Notes: generated by a model from the sequence alone, not told the origin. Counted from the first letter of the stretch, positions 8,101 to 14,771 are shown. The stretch: 14,771 nt of DNA from JBKHXU01 sp046565865 (GCA_046565865.1 JBKHXU010000250.1:1-14771); one strand, 5' to 3'. Translations and numbers: made by a program.

Positions 8101-8705
8101 ATTACCTTATGACTGTCTTGCGTGGTGTAGCGCCCCGCGGTATCGATCAACACCGCCTCGTTGGTAAACCACCAATCGCAGTTGCGCGTGCCGCCGACGC
8201 CGTGCAGCGCCTCCTTACCGAACTTGGCGGCCAGCGGGAACTCGAGACTGGAGTTGATCAGCGCCGTCGTCTTACCGGAACCGGGCGGCCCGATGATGAT
8301 GTACCACGGCAGCTCGTACAGCGCCTTGCGCGATCCACGCCCGCGGAATTTAAGTTTTTGCAGTGTCGCGAGCGCCTGCGTGAAGCGTTCGTTTAACACC
8401 TGTATTTCCTCGGAACGCTGGTCGGCAAGCACGCTGTTCGGGCTCGACTGATTGCTTTGCAGGTCCTCGACGAGCGCCTGGTTGCTCTTGGCGTTCTGCA
8501 ACGAAATGCGCAGATTATTGAGGCCCCACAGCACAACGATGACCATGATCACGACCAGACGCGTGATCTCGCCCGCGAGCGGCGCCACGTTGTCGCTACC
8601 GAACTTGATATGTGGCCCGACGAACCACACGAGCAGCGACAAGACGATCAAACCGATGACGGAAATGACGATTCGGTTTTTGAAGAACTCAATTACTTTT
8701 TTCAT
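5127..8705 (-). CDS. tssM: T6SS inner-membrane complex protein TssM (IcmF family)
   Basis: This 1192-residue protein, full length for TssM, spans the periplasm from the inner membrane and contacts TssL and TssJ. Two N-terminal membrane helices (about 12-30 and 45-63) precede a cytoplasmic NTPase-like domain with an intact Walker A, GPPGSGKTT at 139-147, a DTAG motif at 188-191 and VFTKCDLVAGF near 275. A third helix around AAYVGFAAFAVVLLVVWTGSF leads to a large periplasmic part, mostly helical, followed by the beta-rich IcmF C-terminal domain ending in LLGGFRCPEG. Start ATG 8705 opens with MKKVIEFFKN; the ribosome binding site is weak. It lies 72 bases after tssL. No disruption is seen over 3.6 kb, which argues that base calling here is generally sound. 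Confidence 0.97.
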   Translation of the reverse strand: MKKVIEFFKNRIVISVIGLIVLSLLVWFVGPHIKFGSDNVAPLAGEITRLVVIMVIVVLWGLNNLRISLQNAKSNQALVEDLQSNQSSPNSVLADQRSEEIQVLNERFTQALATLQKLKFRGRGSRKALYELPWYIIIGPPGSGKTTALINSSLEFPLAAKFGKEALHGVGGTRNCDWWFTNEAVLIDTAGRYTTQDSHKVIDSSAWDGFLNLLKRHRRRRPINGAIVAISLQELLTQTADERAAHAKTIRARIDELMEKLEIRFPIYLVFTKCDLVAGFSEFFEDLNKDQREQVWGISLPNAPHPSQSPDFDFLHDRYTDLVGRLYERVLARIHQERDINRRGAIHGFPAQMENLKDIALQFVQQTFAKNRYQYQPYLRGVYFTSGTQDGTPIDRLISSVSASFGFSRDAIQPRTGMGKSFFLGQLFRYVIFPESELVGSNRRYELLFRWSQRAAYVGFAAFAVVLLVVWTGSFARNEAYLSEVKTYVSEFHNESRRFMSVSDDLRATLPMLNTLAKASAVYDKESHPWLSGLGMYDGRVDAAADRAYQAQLERLLLPRLMKNMEGRLRQGFDGGDLYDNFVKYMMLHKTEFLDRARVEAWIGAAWDKEFHGQATVRDELKAHMSVLLASDFAPAPINAPLVASVRSTLLQMPVSQRIYSRLRSHPDYSAPVNLMNEFGESARAIFVRNEGVLQRLQLPALFTAHVYQNLDLSPRSELIAGLAREKWVFSDVENARTDFAKEDLEGIAKEVRELYLAEYKSRWENVYNALEVRSFDDLRQANEVLLAFVDPVYSPLLGVLKVGAVHTTLTSQLLTDAADTVTGTNKEGAKGKAASYLASQIRFTPVDLRFRELNLMLRDAKERPAPISATIQKIRQMQEFVNELSVAPDPGKAAFEVAKARYQGGTGNTMTALIAHAKGMPDPLSRWLQALANETWRVILNSAHGHLNQQWRTQVRDACVTTIAGRYPFHSDAAGEVAMQDFTEFFKPQGVLDRFVTEFVKPFVETSGGGLSIRGVDSRGIGLSSATLAQISRAQTIKSVFFGANPSAPTVGFLMRPHSADKTVTRFTLEMGDNRITYNHGPKFWSTLTWVGGDEKGRVRLIFEDVKDQQHSVIYEGPWAWFRLQDRSKLTTTSVPNVYLVTYSAGEGNRAGNEAARDGEKFSVRYEIKGKSVHNPLNRNLLGGFRCPEGI

Positions 8706-8777
8706 AGCATCCGCGACTCATTTCAACTCAGTATGGACATGGCTTGCGCCGGCCTTCACAACGGTAACGGCGCCTTC

Positions 8778-9728
8778 CTATCTTCCGATCCGGCCCTTCT
8801 CCGGCGTCGCACTTGTCGCAATCTGGTCGAGTTGTCGGACGACGTCATCCGCGGACTGGTACATCCATACGCGAAACCCGGAATATGCCAGCGTCAAAAC
8901 ACCGGCCAACACGCTGGCCACGACCCACAACGGAACATACTGCGTCAGCGTGTTCTTCATTTTCCCCAGCCCCTGCCAATGGCTGGACAACGAGCGCTCG
9001 TATTCGCCGCGGTGCGTGCGGATGATCTGGAACAACTCGTCACGGATTTTTTCCACCATGTCGCGTCCGCGCGTGCTCAGGCGATAGCGACCCTCGTACC
9101 CCAGACTCAAAAAGATGTACATCAGCTCGAGCATGTCCAGGTGTTCGCGCGGCCGCTCCTTCATCTTGTCCAGCAGCAGGAAAAACTTTTCGCCGCCGTG
9201 CGTTTCGTTGTGAAAGGTGCTGAGCAAGGTGCGCTGCCCCCAGCCGCTTTCGGCTCCCCACGGCATGCTGAGCACGATTTCGTCGAGCGCTGTGCATACG
9301 ACATAGCGCGCCGCCAGCACGGTCTCGGGCGCCACATTCTTCTCTTTGAGCGCCGCTTCGAATGCGCGGATCGCCTGAATCAGCTGCTGGTACAGACCGC
9401 CGACATTGGGATGCGACACCGTCTGGCGCGTCTTGTAGAACACGCCAATCAACATCGATGCCGCGTTCACGATCGGGTTCAACCCGTACTGGGTCTTGAA
9501 CTGCGCCGAGTCCGGATCGCGATAGGCGGCGTGGCTGATCGGCCGCGGCGCCGGCGCGGCGCCGGGCGGCACCCGCTGTTGCGTCGCATCCGGTCCTCGC
9601 GCCGGGGCCTGGCCACGCCCGCCCGGCGTCGGCCGAATGACAGTGCGGTCGCCGCCGCCTCGGCCGCTCGCCGCCGGCGTCTGACCCGAAGGGTTGCGGA
9701 ATACCGTTTTGTCCTTATCTGAAGACAT
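8778..9728 (-). CDS. tssL: T6SS inner-membrane protein TssL (DotU family) with N-terminal phospho-threonine-type motifs
   Basis: A 316-residue TssL. ATG 9728 is chosen for its GGGAG site 7 bases upstream and because it yields the family N-terminus MSSDKDKTVFRNP; the frame extends to 9779 without good signals. Residues 1-70 are a low-complexity tail with DKTVF (6-10), DRTVI (27-31) and DATQ (47-50). The DotU cytoplasmic domain (about 75-260) has NPIVNAAS, CTALDEIVL, PWG and MYIFLSLGYEGRYR. One membrane helix follows (about 266-288), with a short periplasmic end. There is no OmpA-like peptidoglycan-binding domain, so anchoring must come from another protein. In Agrobacterium tumefaciens, PpkA phosphorylates an N-terminal threonine of TssL and the Fha protein binds it; Thr8 and Thr29 are the candidates here. 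Confidence 0.95.
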   Translation of the reverse strand: MSSDKDKTVFRNPSGQTPAASGRGGGDRTVIRPTPGGRGQAPARGPDATQQRVPPGAAPAPRPISHAAYRDPDSAQFKTQYGLNPIVNAASMLIGVFYKTRQTVSHPNVGGLYQQLIQAIRAFEAALKEKNVAPETVLAARYVVCTALDEIVLSMPWGAESGWGQRTLLSTFHNETHGGEKFFLLLDKMKERPREHLDMLELMYIFLSLGYEGRYRLSTRGRDMVEKIRDELFQIIRTHRGEYERSLSSHWQGLGKMKNTLTQYVPLWVVASVLAGVLTLAYSGFRVWMYQSADDVVRQLDQIATSATPEKGRIGR

Positions 9729-9839
9729 GGTCTCTCCCGATGAGCAGCGACGCGCGAACCGCGCCGACATATGAGACATTGGAGGCGACGACTCGGCCCC
9801 GTTGCGAGATCGCAGCGAACGCCACTACCGACATCGGCA

Positions 9840-11174
9840 TCAACGCCGGATCACCCAGAACTCAAGCTCGAGCCCGGGGAAGTCGCCGCCGACGTGCAGC
9901 GCGAAACCACCGGTGGTTTGCAACTCCTTCCATAGCGGCGTATTGCGCTCCAACTCGAAATAGGAGTAACCGGCATGGAACGGAATTTGACGCGGCGCCA
10001 CCGCGAGCGACTTGAGCGGGATACCGGGCATGCCCACGGTAACCAGTTGACGGATGTGCTCCACCGGACCGATCTTGAGCTGCGCGGGCAAGTGGCTGCG
10101 CAGCACGTTTTCCGGCACGTTGGCGCGCGCGGCCAGCACGAACATCGCGTTCGACAACAGCGAGCGATCGGGAATCTGCGCCACGCGGATGCCGTATTTC
10201 TTTTCGACCAACGACAGCGAGATCGCGGTCTGCTCGTATACCAACGTCAGGCACTGACGCAGCGAGGTAATGACCGGGGCGAACGTCGCCTGCAGGTTAT
10301 CGTGCAGATAGGGCGGGAACGCCGGTGGCCGCTTGTTCTTGGCGGTAAACGTCGACAGCTCGCCCACCATCTGTACCGATTCGGTGAACAACGTCAGCGG
10401 ATGCAGACCCCGGATCTGATTGAGATGTGTCGCCAACGGCTCGAGCCGGTTGACCAGCTGCAACAGCATGTAGTCCGCGACCTCCGCCGTGCCACCACGC
10501 TGGGTATCGGCCAGGCGCCCCGCTATCGATTCACCGCGGTGATGCAACAGGCCGATCATCTCCAGCAGGAACGCGCTCAGCCGCGGCGCGGCGGCGCAAT
10601 CGAGACACGTCGGGATGTATTGGTCGTCCAGCAGCACGTTCTTGTCTTCGCGCGCTTCCGAGATGCGCATCAGACCGATGGTGGCGTAACCGCTGAGATC
10701 GTCCGTATCGAGCAGCAGCCGCATCCGCAGCTTGCCGACGTCGATCGAGACCGCGTCGCTGCCGTCCACCGTCACATCGCGCAGCTCGACCTTGGCCGAG
10801 TAGTAGCGCGCCAATCCCTGCGAATCGTCTTTCGCCAGGACATCGACCGCCCCGGGGCGCCGAACCGGCAGCGCCAGATGCACCACCGCGTTGTGCGTAT
10901 TGACCGGCACCTCGAACACCGGCGGCGGTTCGTCGTGGTTCGGAAAATCGAACGGCGTTCCATCCGGAAACACGCCGCGCGCGGAGACAAGCGAAATCTT
11001 GCCCAGCTTCAGCAGCTCCTGGTCCACGGTGAAGTCATGCACGCCCCATCCATAATTTCCCACCGCTGCGCATTTTCTGTTGACGTAGCTCTCGATGTAG
11101 CGCTCGTGCTGCTGGAAGTGCTGGGGATTGAGGAACATCCCCTCGGTCCACAGTACCTTGTTGTCTAATGACAT
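9840..11174 (-). CDS. tssK: T6SS baseplate protein TssK
   Basis: A 444-residue, full-length TssK, the trimeric connector between the T6SS baseplate and the TssJLM envelope complex. The N-terminus carries the strongly conserved LWTEGMFLNPQHFQQHERYI (8-27). Later segments include LPVRRPGAVDV, GLHPLTLFTESVQMVGEL and PGIPLKSLAVAPRQIPFHAG near the C-terminus, all typical of this family. No membrane segment or signal peptide is present, so it is cytoplasmic. ATG 11174 is followed directly by the conserved start; a GAGAG stretch about 10 bases upstream is a modest ribosome binding site. It lies 85 bases after tssJ and 111 bases before tssL, and both gaps lack visible structure. Confidence 0.96.
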   Translation of the reverse strand: MSLDNKVLWTEGMFLNPQHFQQHERYIESYVNRKCAAVGNYGWGVHDFTVDQELLKLGKISLVSARGVFPDGTPFDFPNHDEPPPVFEVPVNTHNAVVHLALPVRRPGAVDVLAKDDSQGLARYYSAKVELRDVTVDGSDAVSIDVGKLRMRLLLDTDDLSGYATIGLMRISEAREDKNVLLDDQYIPTCLDCAAAPRLSAFLLEMIGLLHHRGESIAGRLADTQRGGTAEVADYMLLQLVNRLEPLATHLNQIRGLHPLTLFTESVQMVGELSTFTAKNKRPPAFPPYLHDNLQATFAPVITSLRQCLTLVYEQTAISLSLVEKKYGIRVAQIPDRSLLSNAMFVLAARANVPENVLRSHLPAQLKIGPVEHIRQLVTVGMPGIPLKSLAVAPRQIPFHAGYSYFELERNTPLWKELQTTGGFALHVGGDFPGLELEFWVIRR

Positions 11175-11259
11175 AGGCTCGATCTCTCAGTCTCTAGCGT
11201 CGACATTCGCCGATTGCGGCGATCCACTTGCGCGGCAACATACCGGTTGCCGATCTCCC

Positions 11260-11754
11260 CTACTCGTCGATGCTCATGCTGTTCCCGGAAATCCTCACGG
11301 TCGATGACGAGGCAATCACGTTTTTGGACGCCACCGGAATCACGACTTTGAACTTCGCGTTCTTGTACTGCAGAAACTCGGCCACCAGGCCGACGTAATT
11401 GGCTTCCGGGTTGATCACGAACTTGTCTTTGCGCTCGTCGCCCGGCTTGAGCGGCTTCAACGTCTGCTTGCCGAGCAACTCCGCGCCCAGCACCTGGGTC
11501 TCGCGCTCGTAAAGATCGATGAAGTTCGCGCGCTCGAACTGGCGCGCTGACTTCAATTCGTACACCCGCACGAACAGCGGCGACGGCCGCCCGCTTTCGT
11601 CGGGGTTGATGTTTTTCGATGCGATAAATGTCAGCGTTACATCGGTATCGAGATTCAGCGCACCGCCGACTTTCGAATTGAGCGAACTGCAACCGGCAAA
11701 GGTCGCGATACAGAACGCAATGGCAGTCAGTCGGGTGCGATGGAGTACGGTCAT
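11260..11754 (-). CDS. tssJ: T6SS outer-membrane lipoprotein TssJ
   Basis: A 164-residue lipoprotein that anchors the T6SS envelope complex in the outer membrane and binds TssM. The N-terminus has basic residues, a hydrophobic stretch and a lipobox FAGC with acylated Cys22, then SSLNSKVGG. The mature part follows the TssJ beta-sandwich pattern: a strand with VTLTFIAS, NPDESGRPSPLFVRVYELKS, LYERETQVLG, KPGDERKDKFVI, YVGLVAEF, and a C-terminal strand ending SISIDE-like (SMSIDE). ATG 11754 is chosen because AAGGG sits 6 bases upstream and it puts the lipobox correctly; the open frame continues to 11820 with an unsuitable extension that overlaps tagH. It is 25 bases downstream of tagH. Confidence 0.95.
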   Translation of the reverse strand: MTVLHRTRLTAIAFCIATFAGCSSLNSKVGGALNLDTDVTLTFIASKNINPDESGRPSPLFVRVYELKSARQFERANFIDLYERETQVLGAELLGKQTLKPLKPGDERKDKFVINPEANYVGLVAEFLQYKNAKFKVVIPVASKNVIASSSTVRISGNSMSIDE

Positions 11755-11779
11755 GGTTGCCCTTGGATAATCTAAGTTG

Positions 11780-13261
11780 TTATTTCTTGGCGCTCGATTT
11801 GGTACGTGCCTTGCGCGCAACCACGAGGCGCTGCAACTGCTCCTCGTACGCCTGCACGAAGTCGTAGCCGAACAGATGTTGAAATGAATTTTCGAGATCG
11901 TTCACCAAGTCCTTGTGGAACTCCTTGTACGAGTCCCAATTCTTTGCTTTATGGCCAACCTTGAGAACCCCGCCTTTACGATATTTTTCGAAGCGCTGTT
12001 CCAAGGCCTCGGGGTCGAGGCGCTCGATCATGCCGCGAAATGCGGCCTGGATACCGGCGAGGACCGCCAGCTGGTGCTCGGAGATGCTGTGAAACCCCTC
12101 ACGCACGGCGTCCAACGGCCCTTGATACGCCTTGTTGCTCTTGACGAACATGTTTTCCAGCGCATCGTCGAGGTTGGCGGAGAACTTCAGTGGGTTGTTT
12201 TCCACCGGCTGAATGGTCGTGACATTGATACGAAACTCTTCCTTGATTCTCTTGCGGAACGTCAGCGCCTGCATCAGGCCCTCGATCGTTTCGCGTATCA
12301 GCGCACCGACAATCTGACTGATCTCGGCCTTCTTCTGCGCACTGATCTCCCACTTCGAAAGGCCCATGGCCTCGATGAGCGCGGCATCGACGGCCATCGG
12401 CCGCGCCGGGCTCGGAGCGGCCGCGGGCGCGTTCTTGAGTCGTTCGGTCAACGTGTTGATGTGCGCAAGCAGCTTGCGCCGTTCCGACTCGAGCTGCTTG
12501 CAGCGCTGCTGCCACTCGCGCAGTTGTTGCACGAGCTGCGGGTCGGGCGCGGCTGGCGGCGGCTGGGCAGTATCCGCGGGGCCCTCGTCCTTGTACCAAT
12601 CCTCGGGAATGGCGAACTTGTCGTCTGGTAACGCTTTCGGCCATGTAACGGCATGTTGCATCGGATCGGCATCGTCGCCCTGACTGCCACCGGCGCGATC
12701 GAAAAACGGCGCGTTGCGGCCGGTCGCCTTATCCAGCGCCTGGAGCGGATCGGTCTCGACAAAACCCGGTGTCAGCAACGGCGTGAGTGACGTATCGAAC
12801 GCCTTGGTCCCGAGCGCGAACGGATCGTCGTGCCGGCCACCTCCGCCTCCAACGATCGCGTCCAAACCGGAGTCGGGATTCGATCCCATACCCGAGAACT
12901 GTCCGGCACCGAACGGATCGCCCGCGGAAGCCTGACCGCCCCCCTGCATACTCACTAAAAACTCGTAGTCGCCGAGCGTAAAGCGGTCACCGTCCTTGAG
13001 CGGCAAGCGATTTCCGTGGCCAACGGGCTCGCTCGCGCCGTTGAGAAACGTCCCGTTGGTGCTGAGATCGACCAGGTAGTACACGCCGTTCTCGAACACG
13101 ATTTGACTGTGTACCGACGAGATGAACTTCTCGGGGTCTTCCACAACCCACGCATTGTCCGCGCCGCGACCTATCGTTCCGCCCTGCTCCGTAAAGATCC
13201 GGCACGGATCGGTGTTTTGAAGATGCGCGGGTGACTTAATAATGGTTATTTCTATCGACAT
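11780..13261 (-). CDS. tagH: T6SS FHA-domain protein TagH/Fha
   Basis: A 493-residue cytoplasmic scaffold that reads phospho-threonine marks made by PpkA. The FHA domain occupies about 1-105, with the phosphopeptide-binding pattern intact: Arg32 in IGRGADN, SSVHSQI (Ser48 and His51), and STNGTFLNG (Asn69). A disordered Gly/Pro/Asp linker (106-240) leads to a predicted coiled coil (about 242-277, LREWQQRCKQLESERRKLL). The C-terminal domain (about 292-485) is the T6SS-specific helical region of this family: LSKWEISAQKK, FSANLDDALENMF, GMIERLDPEALEQRF and W-x-x-Y-x-x-FHKDL. ATG 13261 opens with MSIEITIIKSP. It is the first clear gene of the operon; its ribosome binding site is weak (TGAG). Confidence 0.95.
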   Translation of the reverse strand: MSIEITIIKSPAHLQNTDPCRIFTEQGGTIGRGADNAWVVEDPEKFISSVHSQIVFENGVYYLVDLSTNGTFLNGASEPVGHGNRLPLKDGDRFTLGDYEFLVSMQGGGQASAGDPFGAGQFSGMGSNPDSGLDAIVGGGGGRHDDPFALGTKAFDTSLTPLLTPGFVETDPLQALDKATGRNAPFFDRAGGSQGDDADPMQHAVTWPKALPDDKFAIPEDWYKDEGPADTAQPPPAAPDPQLVQQLREWQQRCKQLESERRKLLAHINTLTERLKNAPAAAPSPARPMAVDAALIEAMGLSKWEISAQKKAEISQIVGALIRETIEGLMQALTFRKRIKEEFRINVTTIQPVENNPLKFSANLDDALENMFVKSNKAYQGPLDAVREGFHSISEHQLAVLAGIQAAFRGMIERLDPEALEQRFEKYRKGGVLKVGHKAKNWDSYKEFHKDLVNDLENSFQHLFGYDFVQAYEEQLQRLVVARKARTKSSAKK

Positions 13262-13297
13262 AATCTCAGATACCGTCAGCTACGACCGGGCACGTGC

Positions 13298-13501
13298 TTA
13301 GCGCTGATCGATATCCGCCTCCAGCTTCCCAACGACGTTATGCCCTGACGCGAGCGGCGGGAATACGCCTGCCATTCGAATCTCCCTCGTTACGTCGCGC
13401 TGCCATTTGGCAGGAAATCCCCATAATTTTCCTAAGCATAGAGCAAATTCGTGCAAAACGAGATCATTAATTGATGCGAGGGAAGAACGAACTGCATCCA
13501 T
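13298..13501 (-). CDS. Doubtful small open frame upstream of tagH
   Basis: A 67-codon frame from ATG 13501 to TAA 13300-13298 gives a product beginning MDAVRSSLASINDLVLHEFA with a central LGKLWGFPAKWQRDVTREI. Its second half uses GC-ending codons like the neighbours, while the first half does not. It is not a family I recognise, and no good ribosome binding site precedes it: an AT-rich run touches the start codon. It ends 36 bases before tagH. It could be a real small gene, a fragment of a decayed gene or chance. Confidence 0.25.
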   Translation of the reverse strand: MDAVRSSLASINDLVLHEFALCLGKLWGFPAKWQRDVTREIRMAGVFPPLASGHNVVGKLEADIDQR

Positions 13502-13525
13502 TTTTTATAATTAGTACAATATCTT
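13501..13525. promoter_or_regulatory. AT-rich patch, possible promoter for the T6SS operon
   Basis: The run TTTTTTATAATTAGTACAAT (13501-13520) is conspicuously AT-rich in a GC-rich window. Read on the minus strand it holds TATAAA at 13509-13504, which could be a -10 element about 240 bases upstream of tagH. No convincing -35 is found at 17 bases (TCACGG). On the plus strand it holds a perfect TATAAT but no gene follows. Low confidence. Confidence 0.2.
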
Positions 13526-13589
13526 ACCGTGATAGCGCCGCCCGCCCGGGCGACATTGGCCGCCTCACCCCGGCTCCCCACAGTCCTAC

Positions 13590-13690
13590 CCTCACACTGT
13601 CTCCACCAATATCTCACTCTTTTTTGCCCTTAATCATTGTGTGATCTGCGCGCACGCGGCGGCGTAGAGGTCGGCACCGCTTAGATCAGG
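13590..13690 (-). pseudogene. Decayed second copy of the right-edge effector C-terminal region
   Basis: The minus strand here reads SGADLYAAACAQITQ, stop, LRAKKSEILVETV, stop. This aligns with VTAACMQIAHTQDKKKKNEILVETV in the protein encoded at 14287-14771. At the DNA level ACCAATATCTC is identical in both places (13605-13615 and 14507-14517), and similarity continues on both sides, including the GCACGCGGC stretch. Two in-frame stops lie in the short aligned segment. Downstream similarity (toward 13560) is weaker. This is a dead, partial paralogue left by tandem duplication or by recombination of effector cassettes. Confidence 0.65.
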
Positions 13691-13750
13691 CTGTGGTTGC
13701 CTGGGCTCGTGACGCTTTGGTGGCCGCCAAGGGTGACCGACGTGCCTTGG

Positions 13751-14287
13751 TTACGCAGATTCATCTCTCTTGCGCCGACTGGGTCGCTCGCGCTTAGCCT
13801 TTTCGTCGCGGCGATTGATCCACCACTGGCGGATGAAGACAAAGACAAAACAACCGACGGCAGTGGCCAGAAGCAAATGGTCGTACCAGTTCCAGCTTGT
13901 CATTGGAATACCGGTGACCAGGAAATAGATATAGAAACTTAGCAGTATGCTAACCACTCCGCCAAACATAACGATCGCCCAAACATTCATAACAATCGAC
14001 GCAACCCGATACCATCGCGGCACCAATCGATGCGGCTCAAAGATGCCGCGCCTCTTCCCGACATGTGGAAACATGAAGGCCCACATGAACATGATCGTCC
14101 GCATCGGGGCAAAGAAACTCCAGCCGCTGAACAGCATCAGCTCGAAAGGCCGGAAGTGCGGTTCCTTCCAGTAGCGGTCGAGAACGGCCTGGGGCATGAG
14201 GAAATGCATGATGAGGAGACAGAGGGAGTATGGGAATAGCGAAAACGCCAAGCCCATCATTACAAAAAAAATCAATTCACCGCTCAT
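13751..14287 (-). CDS. Four-helix membrane protein, probable immunity protein of the upstream effector
   Basis: The 178-residue product starts at ATG 14287, sharing a base with the upstream stop (TGATG); an in-frame ATG at 14296 would overlap by 10 bases. Four hydrophobic segments are visible: the first opens GELIFFVMMGLAFSLFPYSL, the second lies near WSFFAPMRTIMFMWAFMF, the third around VMNVWAIVMFGGVVSILLSF and the fourth around HLLLATAVGCFVFVFI. A very basic cytoplasmic tail (RRDEKAKRERPSRRKRDES) ends it. I do not recognise a named family. Multi-pass inner-membrane proteins coded directly after pore-former-like toxins are typically their immunity partners, and the T6SS context fits; function is inferred only from position and topology. 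Confidence 0.7.
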   Translation of the reverse strand: MSGELIFFVMMGLAFSLFPYSLCLLIMHFLMPQAVLDRYWKEPHFRPFELMLFSGWSFFAPMRTIMFMWAFMFPHVGKRRGIFEPHRLVPRWYRVASIVMNVWAIVMFGGVVSILLSFYIYFLVTGIPMTSWNWYDHLLLATAVGCFVFVFIRQWWINRRDEKAKRERPSRRKRDESA

Positions 14288-14771
14288 CAGCGACATACTC
14301 GATTCAGGCCAGTGCCAGCCACGAAGTCGACAGAGGTTCCCCAGGCTGTGTAAGCCGAGATTGCAAGCTTACCCGCCACGTAACTTCCCACGGGACTGCC
14401 TACCGCCAAAACCAGCGCCGTGCCCCAGCCGACGGGGTTGGAAAGAAGGAATATACCCACCGCCACTCCGGTCGCACCGCCAACAAGCGTACTTGCTACG
14501 GTTTCAACCAATATCTCGTTCTTCTTTTTCTTATCCTGCGTATGCGCAATCTGCATGCACGCGGCAGTAACCCCGACGCCGGTGAGCACGAAACCGCCCA
14601 TCTTACCCACGGTCGCGAGGGTCTTGATCCGCTGAGCATGCTTGGCGATGTGAGCCGTAGCGGGAATGCCGCCCGCCTTGGCGATGCGAATGGCTTGATG
14701 GGTGGTGCGGTTGCCGAAGAGTAAACGTTCGATGGGGCCGATGTTTTGTTTGAAGCGGGTCAAGAGCGCTT
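14287..14771 (-). CDS. C-terminal part of a glycine-zipper protein, probable T6SS pore-forming-type effector
   Basis: The frame is open to the right edge, so the N-terminus is missing; a TTG at 14763 is in frame but probably internal (ALLTRFKQNIGP). The visible roughly 160 residues contain a basic amphipathic part, a hydrophobic segment rich in glycine (VGKMGGFVLTGVGVTAACM), a lysine run (DKKKKNE), then a long hydrophobic glycine-zipper hairpin with TLVGGATGVAVGIFLLSNPV and GWGTALVLAVGSPVGSYVAG, and a conserved-looking end, VDFVAGTGLNRVCR. This resembles colicin-like membrane-inserting toxin tails seen in large T6SS effectors. It is coupled to a membrane protein gene that could give immunity. 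I cannot see which N-terminal domain (PAAR, VgrG, LysM or other) it carries. Confidence 0.6.
   Translation of the reverse strand, partial: ALLTRFKQNIGPIERLLFGNRTTHQAIRIAKAGGIPATAHIAKHAQRIKTLATVGKMGGFVLTGVGVTAACMQIAHTQDKKKKNEILVETVASTLVGGATGVAVGIFLLSNPVGWGTALVLAVGSPVGSYVAGKLAISAYTAWGTSVDFVAGTGLNRVCR

Larger units (their letters stand above)
13262..13750. other. Intergenic region upstream of tagH
   Basis: About 490 bases separate the membrane protein gene from tagH. The part nearest the membrane protein gene (about 13590-13690) is a decayed copy of the neighbouring effector tail. Around 13501-13525 there is an AT-rich patch unlike the GC-rich surroundings. From 13501 to 13298 a 67-codon minus-strand frame is open. 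If the core operon has its own promoter it should be here, but no site fits sigma-70 or sigma-54 consensus well. Confidence 0.6.

Noticed and set aside
8457..9722. Long plus-strand open frame (421 codons) opposite tssM/tssL
   Set aside because: It lies antisense to two well-recognised genes, has no family features, and is explained by GC-rich codon structure on the other strand.
9729..9839. Gap between tssK and tssL as a possible internal promoter or small RNA
   Set aside because: No -10/-35 pair, hairpin with T-tract or conserved element could be seen; only the tssL ribosome binding site stands out.
9975..11168. Long plus-strand open frame (397 codons) opposite tssK
   Set aside because: It is antisense to the conserved TssK reading frame, and its product is a low-information Arg/His/Gln-rich sequence typical of shadow frames.
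13441..13456. Sigma-54-like site (TTGCACG...TGCTC) upstream of tagH on the minus strand
   Set aside because: The -24 GG is TG and the distance to the -12 GC is one base short, so the strict spacing rule fails.
13432..13617. 61-codon minus-strand frame through the decayed effector copy
   Set aside because: It reads the remnant in a different frame from the one homologous to the effector and has no recognisable features.
1..14771. CRISPR arrays, tRNA/rRNA genes and transposases
   Set aside because: No regularly spaced repeats, tRNA-like folds or transposase-like proteins were found on either strand.

Overview
The window carries part of a type VI secretion system (T6SS) locus from a Gram-negative bacterium. 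Long GC-rich coding sequences, a TssJ lipoprotein with a lipobox and the TssJ/K/L/M set point to a proteobacterium, probably gamma or beta. Genus cannot be read from the sequence. Every convincing gene is on the minus strand, so the locus is transcribed from high to low coordinates; plus-strand open frames are shadows.

From right to left: (1) 14771-13751, a truncated glycine-zipper protein ending in a colicin/pore-former-like hydrophobic region, coupled to a four-helix membrane protein; together they look like a T6SS effector/immunity pair. (2) 13750-13262, a gap with a decayed second copy of the effector tail, an AT-rich patch and a doubtful 67-codon frame. (3) 13261-4358, the core operon tagH/fha, tssJ, tssK, tssL, tssM, tagF. 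(4) 4361-3899, a broken Tae4-type peptidoglycan amidase gene whose start overlaps the tagF stop (ATGA). It needs two single-base restorations to read through, and one falls inside the catalytic cysteine codon. (5) 3840-473, the phosphatase pppA and kinase ppkA. (6) 471-289, a small helical protein of unknown function. (7) 288-51, a gap holding a 34-bp inverted repeat. (8) 50-1, the probable start of another minus-strand gene leaving the window.

TssJ, TssL and TssM form the envelope complex, and TssK links it to the baseplate. PpkA, PppA and the FHA protein form the threonine-phosphorylation switch known in other T6SSs, and TagF is the usual post-translational repressor. D-x-T motifs shared by the N-termini of TssL and PpkA suggest where phosphorylation and FHA binding occur. 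Sheath, tube, baseplate, ClpV and VgrG genes (tssA/B/C/E/F/G/H, hcp, vgrG) and tagQRST are not in the window. The least ordinary parts are the dead effector genes: the tae4 remnant without a visible immunity gene, and the decayed duplicate of the right-edge effector.
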